This document shows positions 7,654 through 15,520 of a stretch of DNA of 20,882 bases, piece after piece. A program made the translations under genes and the position numbers. Source of the DNA: an uncultured bacterium (GTDB lineage: Bacteria > Planctomycetota > Planctomycetia > Pirellulales > UBA1268); NCBI GenBank assembly GCA_937959175.1, contig CALGAS010000214.1:1-20882 (forward strand). Direction: 5' to 3'. Position 1 is the stretch's first letter; every line of letters begins with the position of its first letter. The notes under the pieces are model-generated. The model saw only the letters and a program-made list of their open reading frames with translations. It was not told the DNA's origin and ran no database searches.

Positions 7654-9402
7654 ATGCAAACGATGACGTCTCCCTCGATGACGGCGGGCAATCAGAACGA
7701 CGCCACCCCCGCCCCCAACGCCCACCGCCTCCTCTGGGCCGGCTTCATGGCCATCCTCGCTGCCGGCGTGGGGTTCTCGATTCGGGCCGGCATCCTCGGC
7801 CAGTGGGCCGAGCAGTACGGATTCACGCAGACAGAACTTGGCGCGATCACGGGCGGAGGCCTGACCGGCTTCGGAATCATCATCCTCCTCTCCAGCCTGA
7901 TCGCCGACCGCATCGGTTTCGGCACGCTGATGTTTCTGGCCTTCGGGATGCATCTCGTCTCGGCGGCCCTCACGCTCGCCACCGGGCCCGCCTTCGTGGC
8001 TGGCGGCAAGCCGCTCGCCTTCCAGTGTCTCTTCTGGGGCATGTTCCTGTTCGCGATTGGCAACGGAATCGCCGAGGCGGTCGTCAATCCGCTGGTCGCC
8101 ACGCTCTTTCCCCACAAGAAGACCCACTACCTCAACATTCTCCATGCCGGCTGGCCCGGCGGGCTGATCGTGGGAGGTCTGGCCAGCTACTTCATGGCTG
8201 GCGGCGAGGGAACCAAGCCGGTGGCCTGGCAGATCCAGATTTCGCTGTTTCTCGTGCCGGTGATTCTCTACGGCGTGATGATGGCCGGCCAGCGGTTTCC
8301 CCGCAGCGAGGCGAGCATCTCGGGCGTCCGGTATCGCGACATGCTGGGCGAACTCGGGCTCTTGGGCGCGGCGGTCATCTGTAGCCTGCTGGCCCTCTTC
8401 TTCAAGAGCGACCTGGGGCTCTCACCCCTGCTGGCCGGCGGACTGGCCGCCGGCCTGCTGCTCACCTTCGGCGTCACCACCCAATTCCGCCTCGGCCATC
8501 TTCTCCTGGCCGTGCTGATGCTGATCCATGCCATGGTGGGCTATGTGGAACTCGGCACCGACTCTTGGATCGCCAAGATCACCGGTGCGATCATGGCGAG
8601 CGAGGCCTCCGGGCTGCTGCTGTTCGTCTACACCTCGGGGTTGATGTTTCTGCTGCGGTTCTTCGCCGGGCCGATCGTCGAGCGAATCTCCCCGCTGGGG
8701 CTGCTCGCGGTGTCGGCGGCCTTTGGGGCGATCGGCCTGACGCTGCTGGGCAACGCCGAAGGGGCCTTGATGTGCGTCGTGGCGGCGACGATCTACGGGA
8801 TCGGCAAGACCTTCCTCTGGCCGACGATGCTTGGCGTCGTCAGCGAGCAGTTTCCCAAGGGAGGCGCGATCACGATCGGAGCCATCGGCGGGGTCGGGAT
8901 GCTCTCGGCCGGGCTGCTCGGAGGACCGGGAATCGGCTTCCTCCAAGACGAGCATGCCTCGGCCGCTCTCCGGAAGGAAGACGGCGAGGTCTATGATCGC
9001 TACAAGGCGGGCAGTGAAAACTCCTTCCTCTGGCTCGAGACGGTCGGCCTCGACGGGGCCAAGGTCGGGATCCTCGAGGATGGCGGGAAGGAGGCCAGGC
9101 GGGCCTTGGACCTGCTCAAAGAGCAGGGTGCCAAGCCTGATGCGATCGCCAGCCAGCAGTCGCTTGTCGACTGGTGGCAGACGGTGGCCGAACCGGAAGC
9201 CGAGCACGACAAGCCGCTGGTCGAGGCCGCCGGGCTGGCCGGTGGCCGGCGGGCGCTCCAGCTCACCTCCACCGTGCCGGCCGCGATGTTTGCCTGCTAC
9301 ATGGTCCTGATCGGCCTGTTTCGGCTGGGCGGAGGCTATCGCCAGAAGACCCTCGACCCCGAGTTGTTTACCGGAGGTGCCGAGGGGCCTGGCGAGGGCT
9401 GA
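7654..9402 (+). CDS. MFS transporter with a soluble insertion before the last helix
   Basis: A 582-residue inner-membrane transporter of the major facilitator superfamily with about 12 hydrophobic segments. The segment EAVVNPLVATLFPHKKTHYL and the nearby ILHAGWPGG resemble the FHS (fucose/sugar permease-like) branch, so a sugar or sugar-like substrate is a reasonable guess but not proven. Helices 1-11 occupy about residues 25-430. Residues about 430-540 form a hydrophilic insertion (HASAALRKEDGEVYDRY, WLETVGLDGAKVGILEDGG, LVDWWQTV) before the last helix (VPAAMFACYMVLIGLF). MFS topology would place it in the periplasm. In-frame starts at TTG 7627 and ATG 7654, 7663 and 7678 are possible; none has a clear Shine-Dalgarno site, and I took the first ATG. 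Its last 35 bp overlap the 3' end of tilS on the other strand. Confidence 0.8.
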   Translation: MQTMTSPSMTAGNQNDATPAPNAHRLLWAGFMAILAAGVGFSIRAGILGQWAEQYGFTQTELGAITGGGLTGFGIIILLSSLIADRIGFGTLMFLAFGMHLVSAALTLATGPAFVAGGKPLAFQCLFWGMFLFAIGNGIAEAVVNPLVATLFPHKKTHYLNILHAGWPGGLIVGGLASYFMAGGEGTKPVAWQIQISLFLVPVILYGVMMAGQRFPRSEASISGVRYRDMLGELGLLGAAVICSLLALFFKSDLGLSPLLAGGLAAGLLLTFGVTTQFRLGHLLLAVLMLIHAMVGYVELGTDSWIAKITGAIMASEASGLLLFVYTSGLMFLLRFFAGPIVERISPLGLLAVSAAFGAIGLTLLGNAEGALMCVVAATIYGIGKTFLWPTMLGVVSEQFPKGGAITIGAIGGVGMLSAGLLGGPGIGFLQDEHASAALRKEDGEVYDRYKAGSENSFLWLETVGLDGAKVGILEDGGKEARRALDLLKEQGAKPDAIASQQSLVDWWQTVAEPEAEHDKPLVEAAGLAGGRRALQLTSTVPAAMFACYMVLIGLFRLGGGYRQKTLDPELFTGGAEGPGEG

Positions 9403-10447
9403 GCCGGGGCGGTCCGATCCGGACCAGGCCGTCGCCTTCCGTGGCCGCCCGCAGGTTGCCTGGCAGATCGAGCCCGCCATCAGCCCGATCACCACCGGCC
9501 GCGGCCGCCAGCAGGTCGGCCACCCTCTCGTATCGGGCAGTGGTCATGTCGCGGCGGGGCCAGCCTTCCCGTCGCCAGAGAGCGAGGAGCATCTCAGCCA
9601 GAAGCGGCCTGCCGAACCCGACGAGATCCCGGCTTCGAAACACGACGGCCCCATCAGGCTGCCGGCTGCCGAGTCGGCCAAGCAAGTGAGATGCAGCCTC
9701 GGCAAGGATGCCAGCCGCTGCGCCGGACTGGCGGCCAAGCCGCGTCAGCGATTCGCTGGCTGCCGGATAGGGCCCGGCCTGGCAGCGAGGCAGGACCTCG
9801 TGCCTGAGAAAGTTGCGGGCCCGGGCGGTGTCGGCGTTGGTGAGATCCTCCTGCCATCCTTGGCCGAGAGCTTCGAGAAAGGGCCGCACCAGCCGCCGCG
9901 GCAACTGCAGGAGCGGCCGCAGGAGCGAAACACCGTCAGCCAGGATCCGGCACCGTGGCATCCCGGCCAGACCGGCCGATCCGGTGCCCCGCAGGATGTT
10001 GTGGAGAATCGTCTCCGCCTGATCGTCGGCCGTGTGGGCAATCAGAACCTGACGGCCGCCGACGTCGTGGGCCGCCTCGGCCAGGAAGGCATACCGTTTC
10101 CGGCGGGCACGGGCCTCGAGCCCCTCACCCCCCGGCCCCTCGGCGACCTCGAGCCGACGGGTGATGCAGGCGAGGCCAAGACGCTTCGCCAAACGCTCCA
10201 CGAACTCCTTGTCGGAGGCTGCCTCAGCCCGCAGATCATGCTCGGCGTGCGCGACCACCAGCCGGCCACCGGCGGGAAATCCCAGCTGCACCAGACCGAG
10301 CAGCAGGGCGACGCTGTCAGCCCCGCCGGAAACCCCGACGACCACAGGGAACGGACCGGAATCGGCCGGAAGCCCGCCCGAGAGGCCTGCTAGAAACCCC
10401 CGGATGGCCTGCGCACCGGCGGCGGGGATGGGAGAGATCGAGGACAT
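9368..10447 (-). CDS. tilS: tRNA(Ile)-lysidine synthetase
   Basis: TilS converts C34 of the CAU-anticodon tRNA(Ile) to lysidine using ATP and lysine, so that the tRNA reads AUA. The 359-residue product has the PP-loop VVVGVSGGADSVALL (SGGADS at 40-45), HAEHDLR in place of the common HVDHxLR, TADDQAETILHNILRGTG, and ARNFLRHEVLP near the end of the catalytic domain. It is shorter than E. coli TilS (432), so the C-terminal tRNA-binding part is reduced. The ATG at 10447 has GGAG 7 nt upstream. The gene is divergent from the lipoprotein gene across a 141-bp gap and converges with the MFS gene, overlapping it by 35 bp, so its final dozen codons are antisense to MFS codons. Confidence 0.93.
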   Translation of the reverse strand: MSSISPIPAAGAQAIRGFLAGLSGGLPADSGPFPVVVGVSGGADSVALLLGLVQLGFPAGGRLVVAHAEHDLRAEAASDKEFVERLAKRLGLACITRRLEVAEGPGGEGLEARARRKRYAFLAEAAHDVGGRQVLIAHTADDQAETILHNILRGTGSAGLAGMPRCRILADGVSLLRPLLQLPRRLVRPFLEALGQGWQEDLTNADTARARNFLRHEVLPRCQAGPYPAASESLTRLGRQSGAAAGILAEAASHLLGRLGSRQPDGAVVFRSRDLVGFGRPLLAEMLLALWRREGWPRRDMTTARYERVADLLAAAAGGDRADGGLDLPGNLRAATEGDGLVRIGPPRLSPRQAPRHLR

Positions 10448-10588
10448 GGGAAGGCTCCAGACGCCTCATTCTGCCATGCCGGCAGCCGGTTCGCCGAGAA
10501 CGCCCAAGCGGCATTGAGCCGCCCTTCCGCTGCCGCTAGCCTCCTGACCACTTGCCGCTCGGAACGCCCCCGCCCAAGGAATCAGCCC

Positions 10589-11227
10589 ATGCCCGCCTCC
10601 GCCCGTCGGCTCCTCCTCGTGGCCCTGCTCCTCGTCCCGCTGGCGACAACTGGCTGCTCGACCCTGCTGACGGTCGCCTATCTGGTGCAGCCGGCCGATG
10701 TGCCGGCGGAGTTTGCCGAGCTCAAGGGCAAAAAGGTGGCCGTGGTCTGCCGGCCGATCATCGAACTGGAGTTCACCGACGCCGGCTCGGCCCGCGAACT
10801 CGCCTCGCTGGTGGGCCTCCAGATCGAGCAGAACGTCCGTCGCTCGGATGTCGTCGGGCAGCATGAAGTGGCCCGCTGGATTGATGAAAACGCCTGGGTC
10901 GACTACCAAACCGTCGGCAAGGCCCTGGAGGCGGACTATGTCGTGGGCATCGATCTCGAGGAGTTCCGCTTCCACGAGGGTTCGACGCTCTACCGGGGCC
11001 GAGCCACGGCCCATGTGAAGGTCTACGACCTCGAGGAAAAAAAACTCGTCTTCCAGAAACGGATCGATGACTTCGCCTTCCCGGCGAACAACGCGATTCC
11101 TGCCGCGGACCGCTCGGAAGCCGAGTTTCGCTCGCTCTTCCTTCAGATGCTCTCGCAGCGGATTTCCCGGCTCTTCTACGCGTACGAGAGCCGCGAGGTC
11201 TTCGCGGAAGACAGCCTGACGTTCTGA
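10589..11227 (+). CDS. Small lipoprotein of unknown function
   Basis: A 212-residue lipoprotein. Residues 1-20 form a signal peptide (ARRLLLVALLLVPLATTGC) with a lipobox ending at the cysteine, so the mature protein should be lipid-anchored. The mature part opens with KGKKVAVVCRP, then ASLVGLQIEQNVRR, LEADYVVGIDLEEFRF and ATAHVKVYDLEEKKLVFQK. This alternation of strand and helix loosely recalls CsgG/LpoB-like lipoproteins, but the match is by pattern only and I assign no function. The ATG at 10589 has AAGGA 8 nt upstream; a longer frame from 10514 would bury the signal peptide and was rejected. The gene is divergent from tilS and ends 52 nt before a strong intrinsic terminator. Confidence 0.75.
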   Translation: MPASARRLLLVALLLVPLATTGCSTLLTVAYLVQPADVPAEFAELKGKKVAVVCRPIIELEFTDAGSARELASLVGLQIEQNVRRSDVVGQHEVARWIDENAWVDYQTVGKALEADYVVGIDLEEFRFHEGSTLYRGRATAHVKVYDLEEKKLVFQKRIDDFAFPANNAIPAADRSEAEFRSLFLQMLSQRISRLFYAYESREVFAEDSLTF

Positions 11228-11248
11228 CGCTCCGGCGGCGGGGCCTTT

Positions 11249-11307
11249 CGGGGACCGGGAAGGCCCAACGAACCGCCGTCCCCCCGGCTCGCGCCGGGGG
11301 GCTTTTA
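11249..11307 (+). repeat. Dispersed 59-bp repeat, copy A
   Basis: This copy aligns without gaps to 20753-20811 (copy B): both have CGGGGACCGG, four variable bases, GCCCAA, a short variable stretch, GTCCCCCCGG and the same hairpin plus CTTTTA. A partial copy C lies at 20638-20668. Similarity outside the hairpin shows common descent of the element and not only convergent terminator structure. Here it follows the lipoprotein gene. Confidence 0.7.
11280..11306 (+). terminator. Intrinsic terminator of the lipoprotein gene
   Basis: A perfect 9-bp stem CCCCCCGGC/GCCGGGGGG (11280-11288 and 11293-11301) with loop TCGC is followed by CTTTTA. It lies 52 nt after the lipoprotein stop and is oriented for that gene. 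It forms the 3' half of repeat copy A. Confidence 0.8.
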
Positions 11308-11308
11308 C

Positions 11309-11357
11309 GGAAAAGGGGACTGGCTCCGAGCGAAGCGAGGTGCCTGTACCCTTTTCC
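11309..11357. repeat. REP-like imperfect palindrome
   Basis: A 49-bp imperfect palindrome with 22-nt arms (17 of 22 matching) and loop CGAAG. The left arm begins GGAAAAGGGGACTGGCTCC and the right arm ends GGTGCCTGTACCCTTTTCC. It starts one base after the end of repeat copy A. The structure resembles palindromes mobilised by REP-associated (TnpA-REP/RAYT) transposases, but no such gene is in the window, and the identification is by inspection only. Confidence 0.55.
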
Positions 11358-11389
11358 AACTCGCGGACGCGCGGAATCAGCGAACCAAC

Positions 11390-13363
11390 TCAAATCTTCG
11401 TGAGCGGTCGCTTCGGCTTGGGCGGGGCGAGCATCTTCTTCTTGTCATCGCCTCGGTTGGGATTGCCGTTGCCGCCGTTGCCAGGACGCGGGGCGTTGAC
11501 GCCGGTGTAGGTCTCGGTCCAGGTGTAGCCGAGCGGGGTCTTGAGTTCATCGGCAGCCAAGGTGGCCCAGGGGGTGCCCGGGTGCTCCTCGACGACCCGG
11601 CGGAGGTACTCATCAGCCTGCTTCGCGAGCCGTTCCGTCTGCGAGCCGACCTGCGAGACGTCGTCGCTCGGCTTGAGGATCCATGTGTCGTTCTTGGGGT
11701 TGTTGAACTTCATCCCCGCCTTCGCCTGAGCCAGCATGATGTTGTACGCGTTCGTTCGCACCTTCAGCGCCAAGACCCGCCCCATGGCGAGGTCATAACC
11801 AGCCTGCCAGCGCTTCTCATCGGCCGGAATCTTGGCCCGGTCAGTCTGGCCGGCCGCCAGGATGCCGTAGAGCCTGTCGATCTTCGGCTCGAGAACTGCC
11901 GCCTTCTTCTGGGCCTCGCTCAGCAAGTTGGCGAGTTTCCCATCGTCTTCCCGCGGAAACCTCATCTCGGGCGAGTCCATCGGACGGAGCTCCGACTCGC
12001 GGGCCGCATCGACAAGGGCCCGCTTGGCGAGATTCGAGGCGAGCATCCGCTCGATCTGAGCCTGGGGCAGGTAGTCGGGACGATAGTCCCGCATCACCTT
12101 CGGATCAAAGAAATACCGCAGCCGCGACGACATCGGAGCCGTCGCCCGGTCATCGACCCGGCCCCGGGCACCGCGGTTGGCATGGACGGCGAAGTAGATG
12201 CCATTGGTCTCAGCGCAGAGTTTGGAGAGGCTGAAGGGCCCAAACCCCGAGTCGATCGGCTCGTCGGGGGCGTTGCGGGGCCGCACCTTCACGACCTCCG
12301 GATAAAAGGTCTCCGGTCCTTGTTCCACTTCGGCCCACTGCTCATCGGCGGCGTACTGTGGGTCGAACTCCACGAACTTCATCTTGACGATGTCACGACC
12401 GAAGGGCGCCGGCACGCCGACCACGAAGACCCGCATCGCCTGCACTCGACAAAAGGCCGCCACCGCGTCGGCGTATTTTTGATCGTTGCCCACCTCGTCG
12501 GTGAAAACGATGATCATCACGTTGCGACGGTCCGGCCCCGCCAGCCGCACCTGCTTTGCCTTTTTCGCCGCCTCAGCAATCGCGGTGAAGGTCATCTCGA
12601 GCCCTGTCGGGTCGATCGGAATCGACTCGATGGCATCGACGACCTCGGTCACGTCTCGAGTCGGCTTCGGCGTCACGGGCGTCACCTTCTGACCGTAGGC
12701 ATAGACGAGATTGAAGAGATCGTGGGTGTTGGCGGCGGTGGTCACCCCCAGTTCGTTGAAGACCCGCTCCAGCCGGGCGGCGATTTCCTTCCGTTGGCCG
12801 GCCAGGCTCACCGACTGGTCAAACACCCAGCAGACAACCGTCGAACGCTGCTCCAGCGAAGCGGCGATCTCGATCGTGAGCCGATCGACCGCCCCGCCGG
12901 CCCCCGCCTCTCCCACGCCGACATCGCCCTTCACGATCAGGCTTTCGTTGAACTGGAGACCGGTCGCGACCAAGTCAATCGGCTCGACCTTGATCTCGGT
13001 GTCAAACATCGTGTCGGTCTCAATCGGAACGATCGACTCCTCCGCAAGCACCGGGGCGAGGGCCTGGGCGATCTCGAAGCTCTCTTCGCTCTGACTGCCG
13101 ACCTCCTCCTGGGCAACCTCCTCGAGGGTCACCTCCCGCGGCATCTCGAAGACATCCTCAACCTCCTCGACCGGGGTCTCGATGACGGTGACCTCGGGAG
13201 CCTGCCGGGTGATCGTCCCGAATCCCCCGATCGCCAGGGCGAGCAGCACCGCCACATGAATCGCCATGCTGACCACCCAGGCGGGGGTGTCGCCGTCGAG
13301 CGGCGTCTCATCTTCCCCGGTGTACTCCTGAAGACGCCGCCGCATGGTGTCGAGCATGCTCAT
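11390..13363 (-). CDS. Membrane-anchored von Willebrand factor A domain protein
   Basis: A 657-residue protein with one membrane helix near residues 28-48 (WVVSMAIHVAVLLALAIGGF) after a short cytoplasmic start, then a very acidic stretch (about 55-125, many Glu). A vWA domain follows: VVCWVFDQSVSLAG carries the metal-binding DxSxS at D182-S184-S186, PTGLEMTFTA may give the MIDAS threonine, and IIVFTDEVGND gives D289. These residues suggest an intact metal-ion adhesion site. The C-terminal half (about 430-600) is helical and charged, ending in a Gly/Asn-rich and basic tail (DDKKKMLAPPKPKRP). I used ATG 13363, with GAGGA 5 nt upstream; GTG 13366 and ATG 13357 are alternatives. It is divergent from the hydrolase-like gene. 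vWA proteins commonly bind other proteins; the partner is not apparent. Confidence 0.78.
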   Translation of the reverse strand: MSMLDTMRRRLQEYTGEDETPLDGDTPAWVVSMAIHVAVLLALAIGGFGTITRQAPEVTVIETPVEEVEDVFEMPREVTLEEVAQEEVGSQSEESFEIAQALAPVLAEESIVPIETDTMFDTEIKVEPIDLVATGLQFNESLIVKGDVGVGEAGAGGAVDRLTIEIAASLEQRSTVVCWVFDQSVSLAGQRKEIAARLERVFNELGVTTAANTHDLFNLVYAYGQKVTPVTPKPTRDVTEVVDAIESIPIDPTGLEMTFTAIAEAAKKAKQVRLAGPDRRNVMIIVFTDEVGNDQKYADAVAAFCRVQAMRVFVVGVPAPFGRDIVKMKFVEFDPQYAADEQWAEVEQGPETFYPEVVKVRPRNAPDEPIDSGFGPFSLSKLCAETNGIYFAVHANRGARGRVDDRATAPMSSRLRYFFDPKVMRDYRPDYLPQAQIERMLASNLAKRALVDAARESELRPMDSPEMRFPREDDGKLANLLSEAQKKAAVLEPKIDRLYGILAAGQTDRAKIPADEKRWQAGYDLAMGRVLALKVRTNAYNIMLAQAKAGMKFNNPKNDTWILKPSDDVSQVGSQTERLAKQADEYLRRVVEEHPGTPWATLAADELKTPLGYTWTETYTGVNAPRPGNGGNGNPNRGDDKKKMLAPPKPKRPLTKI

Positions 13364-13405
13364 CACAATCCTCAGCCTGAGTCCGTGGAAAACCGACGGA
13401 GTCGT

Positions 13406-13411
13406 ATCATA
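13406..13411 (-). promoter_or_regulatory. Possible -10 element for the vWA gene
   Basis: Read on the minus strand, TATGAT (13411-13406) lies 43 nt before the ATG at 13363. No good -35 is found 17 nt upstream. The divergent gap 13364-13619 holds this site and a short palindrome and no gene I can support. Confidence 0.25.
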
Positions 13412-13532
13412 CCCTTCACCATGCCTGCCGCTGCGACGCTTGCCTGTCTGCAGCCCACGTTGGCAACCGACGGTCTTCGATCGATGATCCGTGGTCGACG
13501 ATCTGGGTTCGACAGCCTCCGTAGAATCTTTC

Positions 13533-13545
13533 GCCTCCAGGAGGC
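13533..13545. repeat. Short palindrome in the leader of the hydrolase-like gene
   Basis: GCCTCCAGGAGGC is a perfect palindrome (5-bp stem, CAG loop) followed by TATTTTATT on the plus strand. It could be a weak terminator or an operator. Its CCTCC, and another at 13516-13520, are complementary to the GGAGG of the downstream Shine-Dalgarno site (13607-13612), so a role in sequestering that site is conceivable but unproven. Confidence 0.3.
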
Positions 13546-13619
13546 TATTTTATTCCCTCCGGTGTACGCTCAATGGACGGTTCACCGTCACTATCGCTTC
13601 GGCAGCAGGAGGTTGGAAA

Positions 13620-14651
13620 ATGCCCGTCCCCGCACGACGAAGACCCCCCTCGCAGGGGGTCAATGGTCCGCCGAAAACATGCTCGCCCCGTGGGCCTGCC
13701 CTCGCCCTTGTCGCCGTCATGCTGCTGGGCTCAGCCTCACGTGCCGACACCGATGACAAACCCGCTCCTCCCGAGCCGGAGCGGCTCTCACTCCAGACGA
13801 TGCCCGACGCTGTCGACCTGGCTGCCTGGTACTACGCGTCGCCGGCTGAAGATGGACCGCTGGCGACCGTCCTGCTCGTGCACGACCTCGGGGGCAGCCA
13901 TGCCGCCCTCGAACCATTGGCCCTGGCGCTCCAGGCTGGCGGCTGCGCCGTGGTGGCTCCCGACCTGCGAGGCCATGGCAAGAGCCCGCTGGAGCGACTC
14001 AAGGCAGCTGCCGGCGAGGGCGACCAGTCCAAACTGCTCAAGCGGAACGATTTTATGGCGATGGCCGCCACGGCCGGCGGCCGACTCCGAACGCAGTCGG
14101 CGGTGCGGGGAGACCTGGAATGCATTCGCAACTGGCTCAAGCAGCGGGCCGAGAAGGGTGAGGTCGACATGGAGAAGTTCTATCTTGTCGGCTCGGGTCT
14201 CGGAGCTGCGGTCGCCTCCACCTGGACGATTGCCGATGCCGCCTGGCCACCCGTTGCCTCCGGTCCCCAGGGGGGTGACGTCCGCGGACTGGTGCTCATC
14301 GAACCTGCCCTCGTGACGCGGGGTTTCTCGATGACGCGGCTGCTGCCGCTCGAGCCGCTCCGGACCGACCTGCCGGTGATGATTCTCTCCACTGGCGATA
14401 GCCGTGACTCTCAAAAAGTCTTCGACCAGTTCAAGCGGTCGCGGCCCAACAGCTGGTTCGACAACCGCGAGAAGAATTCTCCCGCAAAGGACACCGAGGC
14501 CTCGCTCTTTTTCCTGGCGATTCCGGCTCGGGCGGCCGGGGGCAAACAGCTGCCGGCCGATCAGTTTGCAGCACTCCGTTCGGCCGACCCGCGGCGGCTT
14601 GATCCGGCCACGGCCGTCCTCACCTTCATCCGGGCAACGCTGGATCGGTAA
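13620..14651 (+). CDS. Secreted alpha/beta-hydrolase-fold protein, probably inactive
   Basis: A 343-residue protein with a long basic N-terminus and a hydrophobic segment (ALALVAVMLLGSASRA, ending near residue 42), consistent with export. The fold is indicated by VLLVHDLGGSHAAL (oxyanion region, H88), VVAPDLRGHGKS (D115), YLVGSGLGAAVAS at the nucleophile elbow, LVLIEPAL and VMILSTGDSRD. At the elbow the usual G-x-S-x-G reads G191-S-G193-L-G195, so the serine position holds glycine. After residue 119 the protein has no histidine at all, so the catalytic base is also missing. The ATG at 13620 has AGGAGG 7 nt upstream, a very strong site; a longer frame from 13491 was rejected. It converges on the LysM gene with a 22-bp gap. 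A binding or structural role is more likely than esterase activity; this is inference. Confidence 0.75.
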   Translation: MPVPARRRPPSQGVNGPPKTCSPRGPALALVAVMLLGSASRADTDDKPAPPEPERLSLQTMPDAVDLAAWYYASPAEDGPLATVLLVHDLGGSHAALEPLALALQAGGCAVVAPDLRGHGKSPLERLKAAAGEGDQSKLLKRNDFMAMAATAGGRLRTQSAVRGDLECIRNWLKQRAEKGEVDMEKFYLVGSGLGAAVASTWTIADAAWPPVASGPQGGDVRGLVLIEPALVTRGFSMTRLLPLEPLRTDLPVMILSTGDSRDSQKVFDQFKRSRPNSWFDNREKNSPAKDTEASLFFLAIPARAAGGKQLPADQFAALRSADPRRLDPATAVLTFIRATLDR

Positions 14652-14673
14652 TCCACGTTTTCCAGAGGCTCGC

Positions 14674-15456
14674 TCAGCCGCCCTCTGCGCCAGCGACAGT
14701 TCCACTGCCCCGTGGCAGCCATGCCGATGCGGGATCGCCGCCGCGTGGCAGGGCCGGCTGCGGCCTGTGAGCAGCCGGCTCGATCACTGCCTGCCCGGGC
14801 CGGGCCGGCCAAATGGCCGCCGGCGGTGGCAGCACGATCTCGACACCGATCGGCAAGAGCCGCGGGTCGGAGAGGGTTCCGCGGTTAGCCTCCCAGATGG
14901 CGGTGGCAGCCAACGGTGTTCCGTAGACCCGGTTCGCAATGGCATTGAGATCGTCTCCGTCCCGAACACGCCAGCGTGACGGAGCCGCGGAATCTGCAGT
15001 TGGCCGACTCCGCCGAGAGGGCTCCACAGGAAGCGTCCGGCCAGTCCAGCCGACCGCCAAGGGGGGCGGCCGCTGCGCATCGAGGAGGGGCGGCGGTGGG
15101 ACATCGAGGGTTGAGCGATAGGTGCCCCGCAGGGCGGGGTCAGCCCACGTCGCAGCCTGAGCAACCGGCGGGAGCGGATCAGGGGGCGGGGGCGGCCTGC
15201 GGTCAGCGTCGGGCACGACCGCTGACGCCGACGGCCGCAGCGGCGAAGGGCCGGCCATGGGTGGCGGTGGCTGCTGGCTCGTCAACGGGGCCGACCGCAT
15301 GACCGGAGGGGGCAACGGGCCGAGGCTCTCAGCGGCGTCCTGACGGCCCTGCCCCCAGGCGACCAACTGCACACCCGCTGGCGCCGCCAGCGTCGCTCCG
15401 GCGCCGATCATGCTCAACCCAACCACCAGTCGAATGGTCCGTGTCACTCCGCCCAT
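14674..15456 (-). CDS. Secreted proline-rich LysM domain protein
   Basis: A 260-residue protein. Residues 1-25 form a signal peptide or anchor (IRLVVGLSMIGAGATLAAPA). Residues about 45-150 are proline-rich and probably unstructured. Residues 162-209 are a LysM-like domain: WRVRDGDDLNAIANRVYG, a middle IWEANRG, and LLPIGVEIVLP at its end. LysM modules usually bind N-acetylglucosamine-containing glycans such as peptidoglycan. The tail after residue 215 is again Pro/Ala/Gly-rich. The ATG at 15456 has GGGAG 9 nt upstream. It follows secDF on the same strand after a 253-bp gap, so it probably has its own promoter. No enzyme domain is present, so an envelope-binding or spacer role is the most that can be said. 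Confidence 0.72.
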   Translation of the reverse strand: MGGVTRTIRLVVGLSMIGAGATLAAPAGVQLVAWGQGRQDAAESLGPLPPPVMRSAPLTSQQPPPPMAGPSPLRPSASAVVPDADRRPPPPPDPLPPVAQAATWADPALRGTYRSTLDVPPPPLLDAQRPPPLAVGWTGRTLPVEPSRRSRPTADSAAPSRWRVRDGDDLNAIANRVYGTPLAATAIWEANRGTLSDPRLLPIGVEIVLPPPAAIWPARPGQAVIEPAAHRPQPALPRGGDPASAWLPRGSGTVAGAEGG

Positions 15457-15520
15457 ACCGCGTTCTCCCGCTGCATGAATCAGCTGCCTGGTCGGCTATT
15501 GACCGGCGGACATCCTTCAG

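Noticed and set aside
11582..13756. A 724-codon open frame on the plus strand
   Set aside because: It is antisense to the vWA gene, whose own motifs and start context are convincing.
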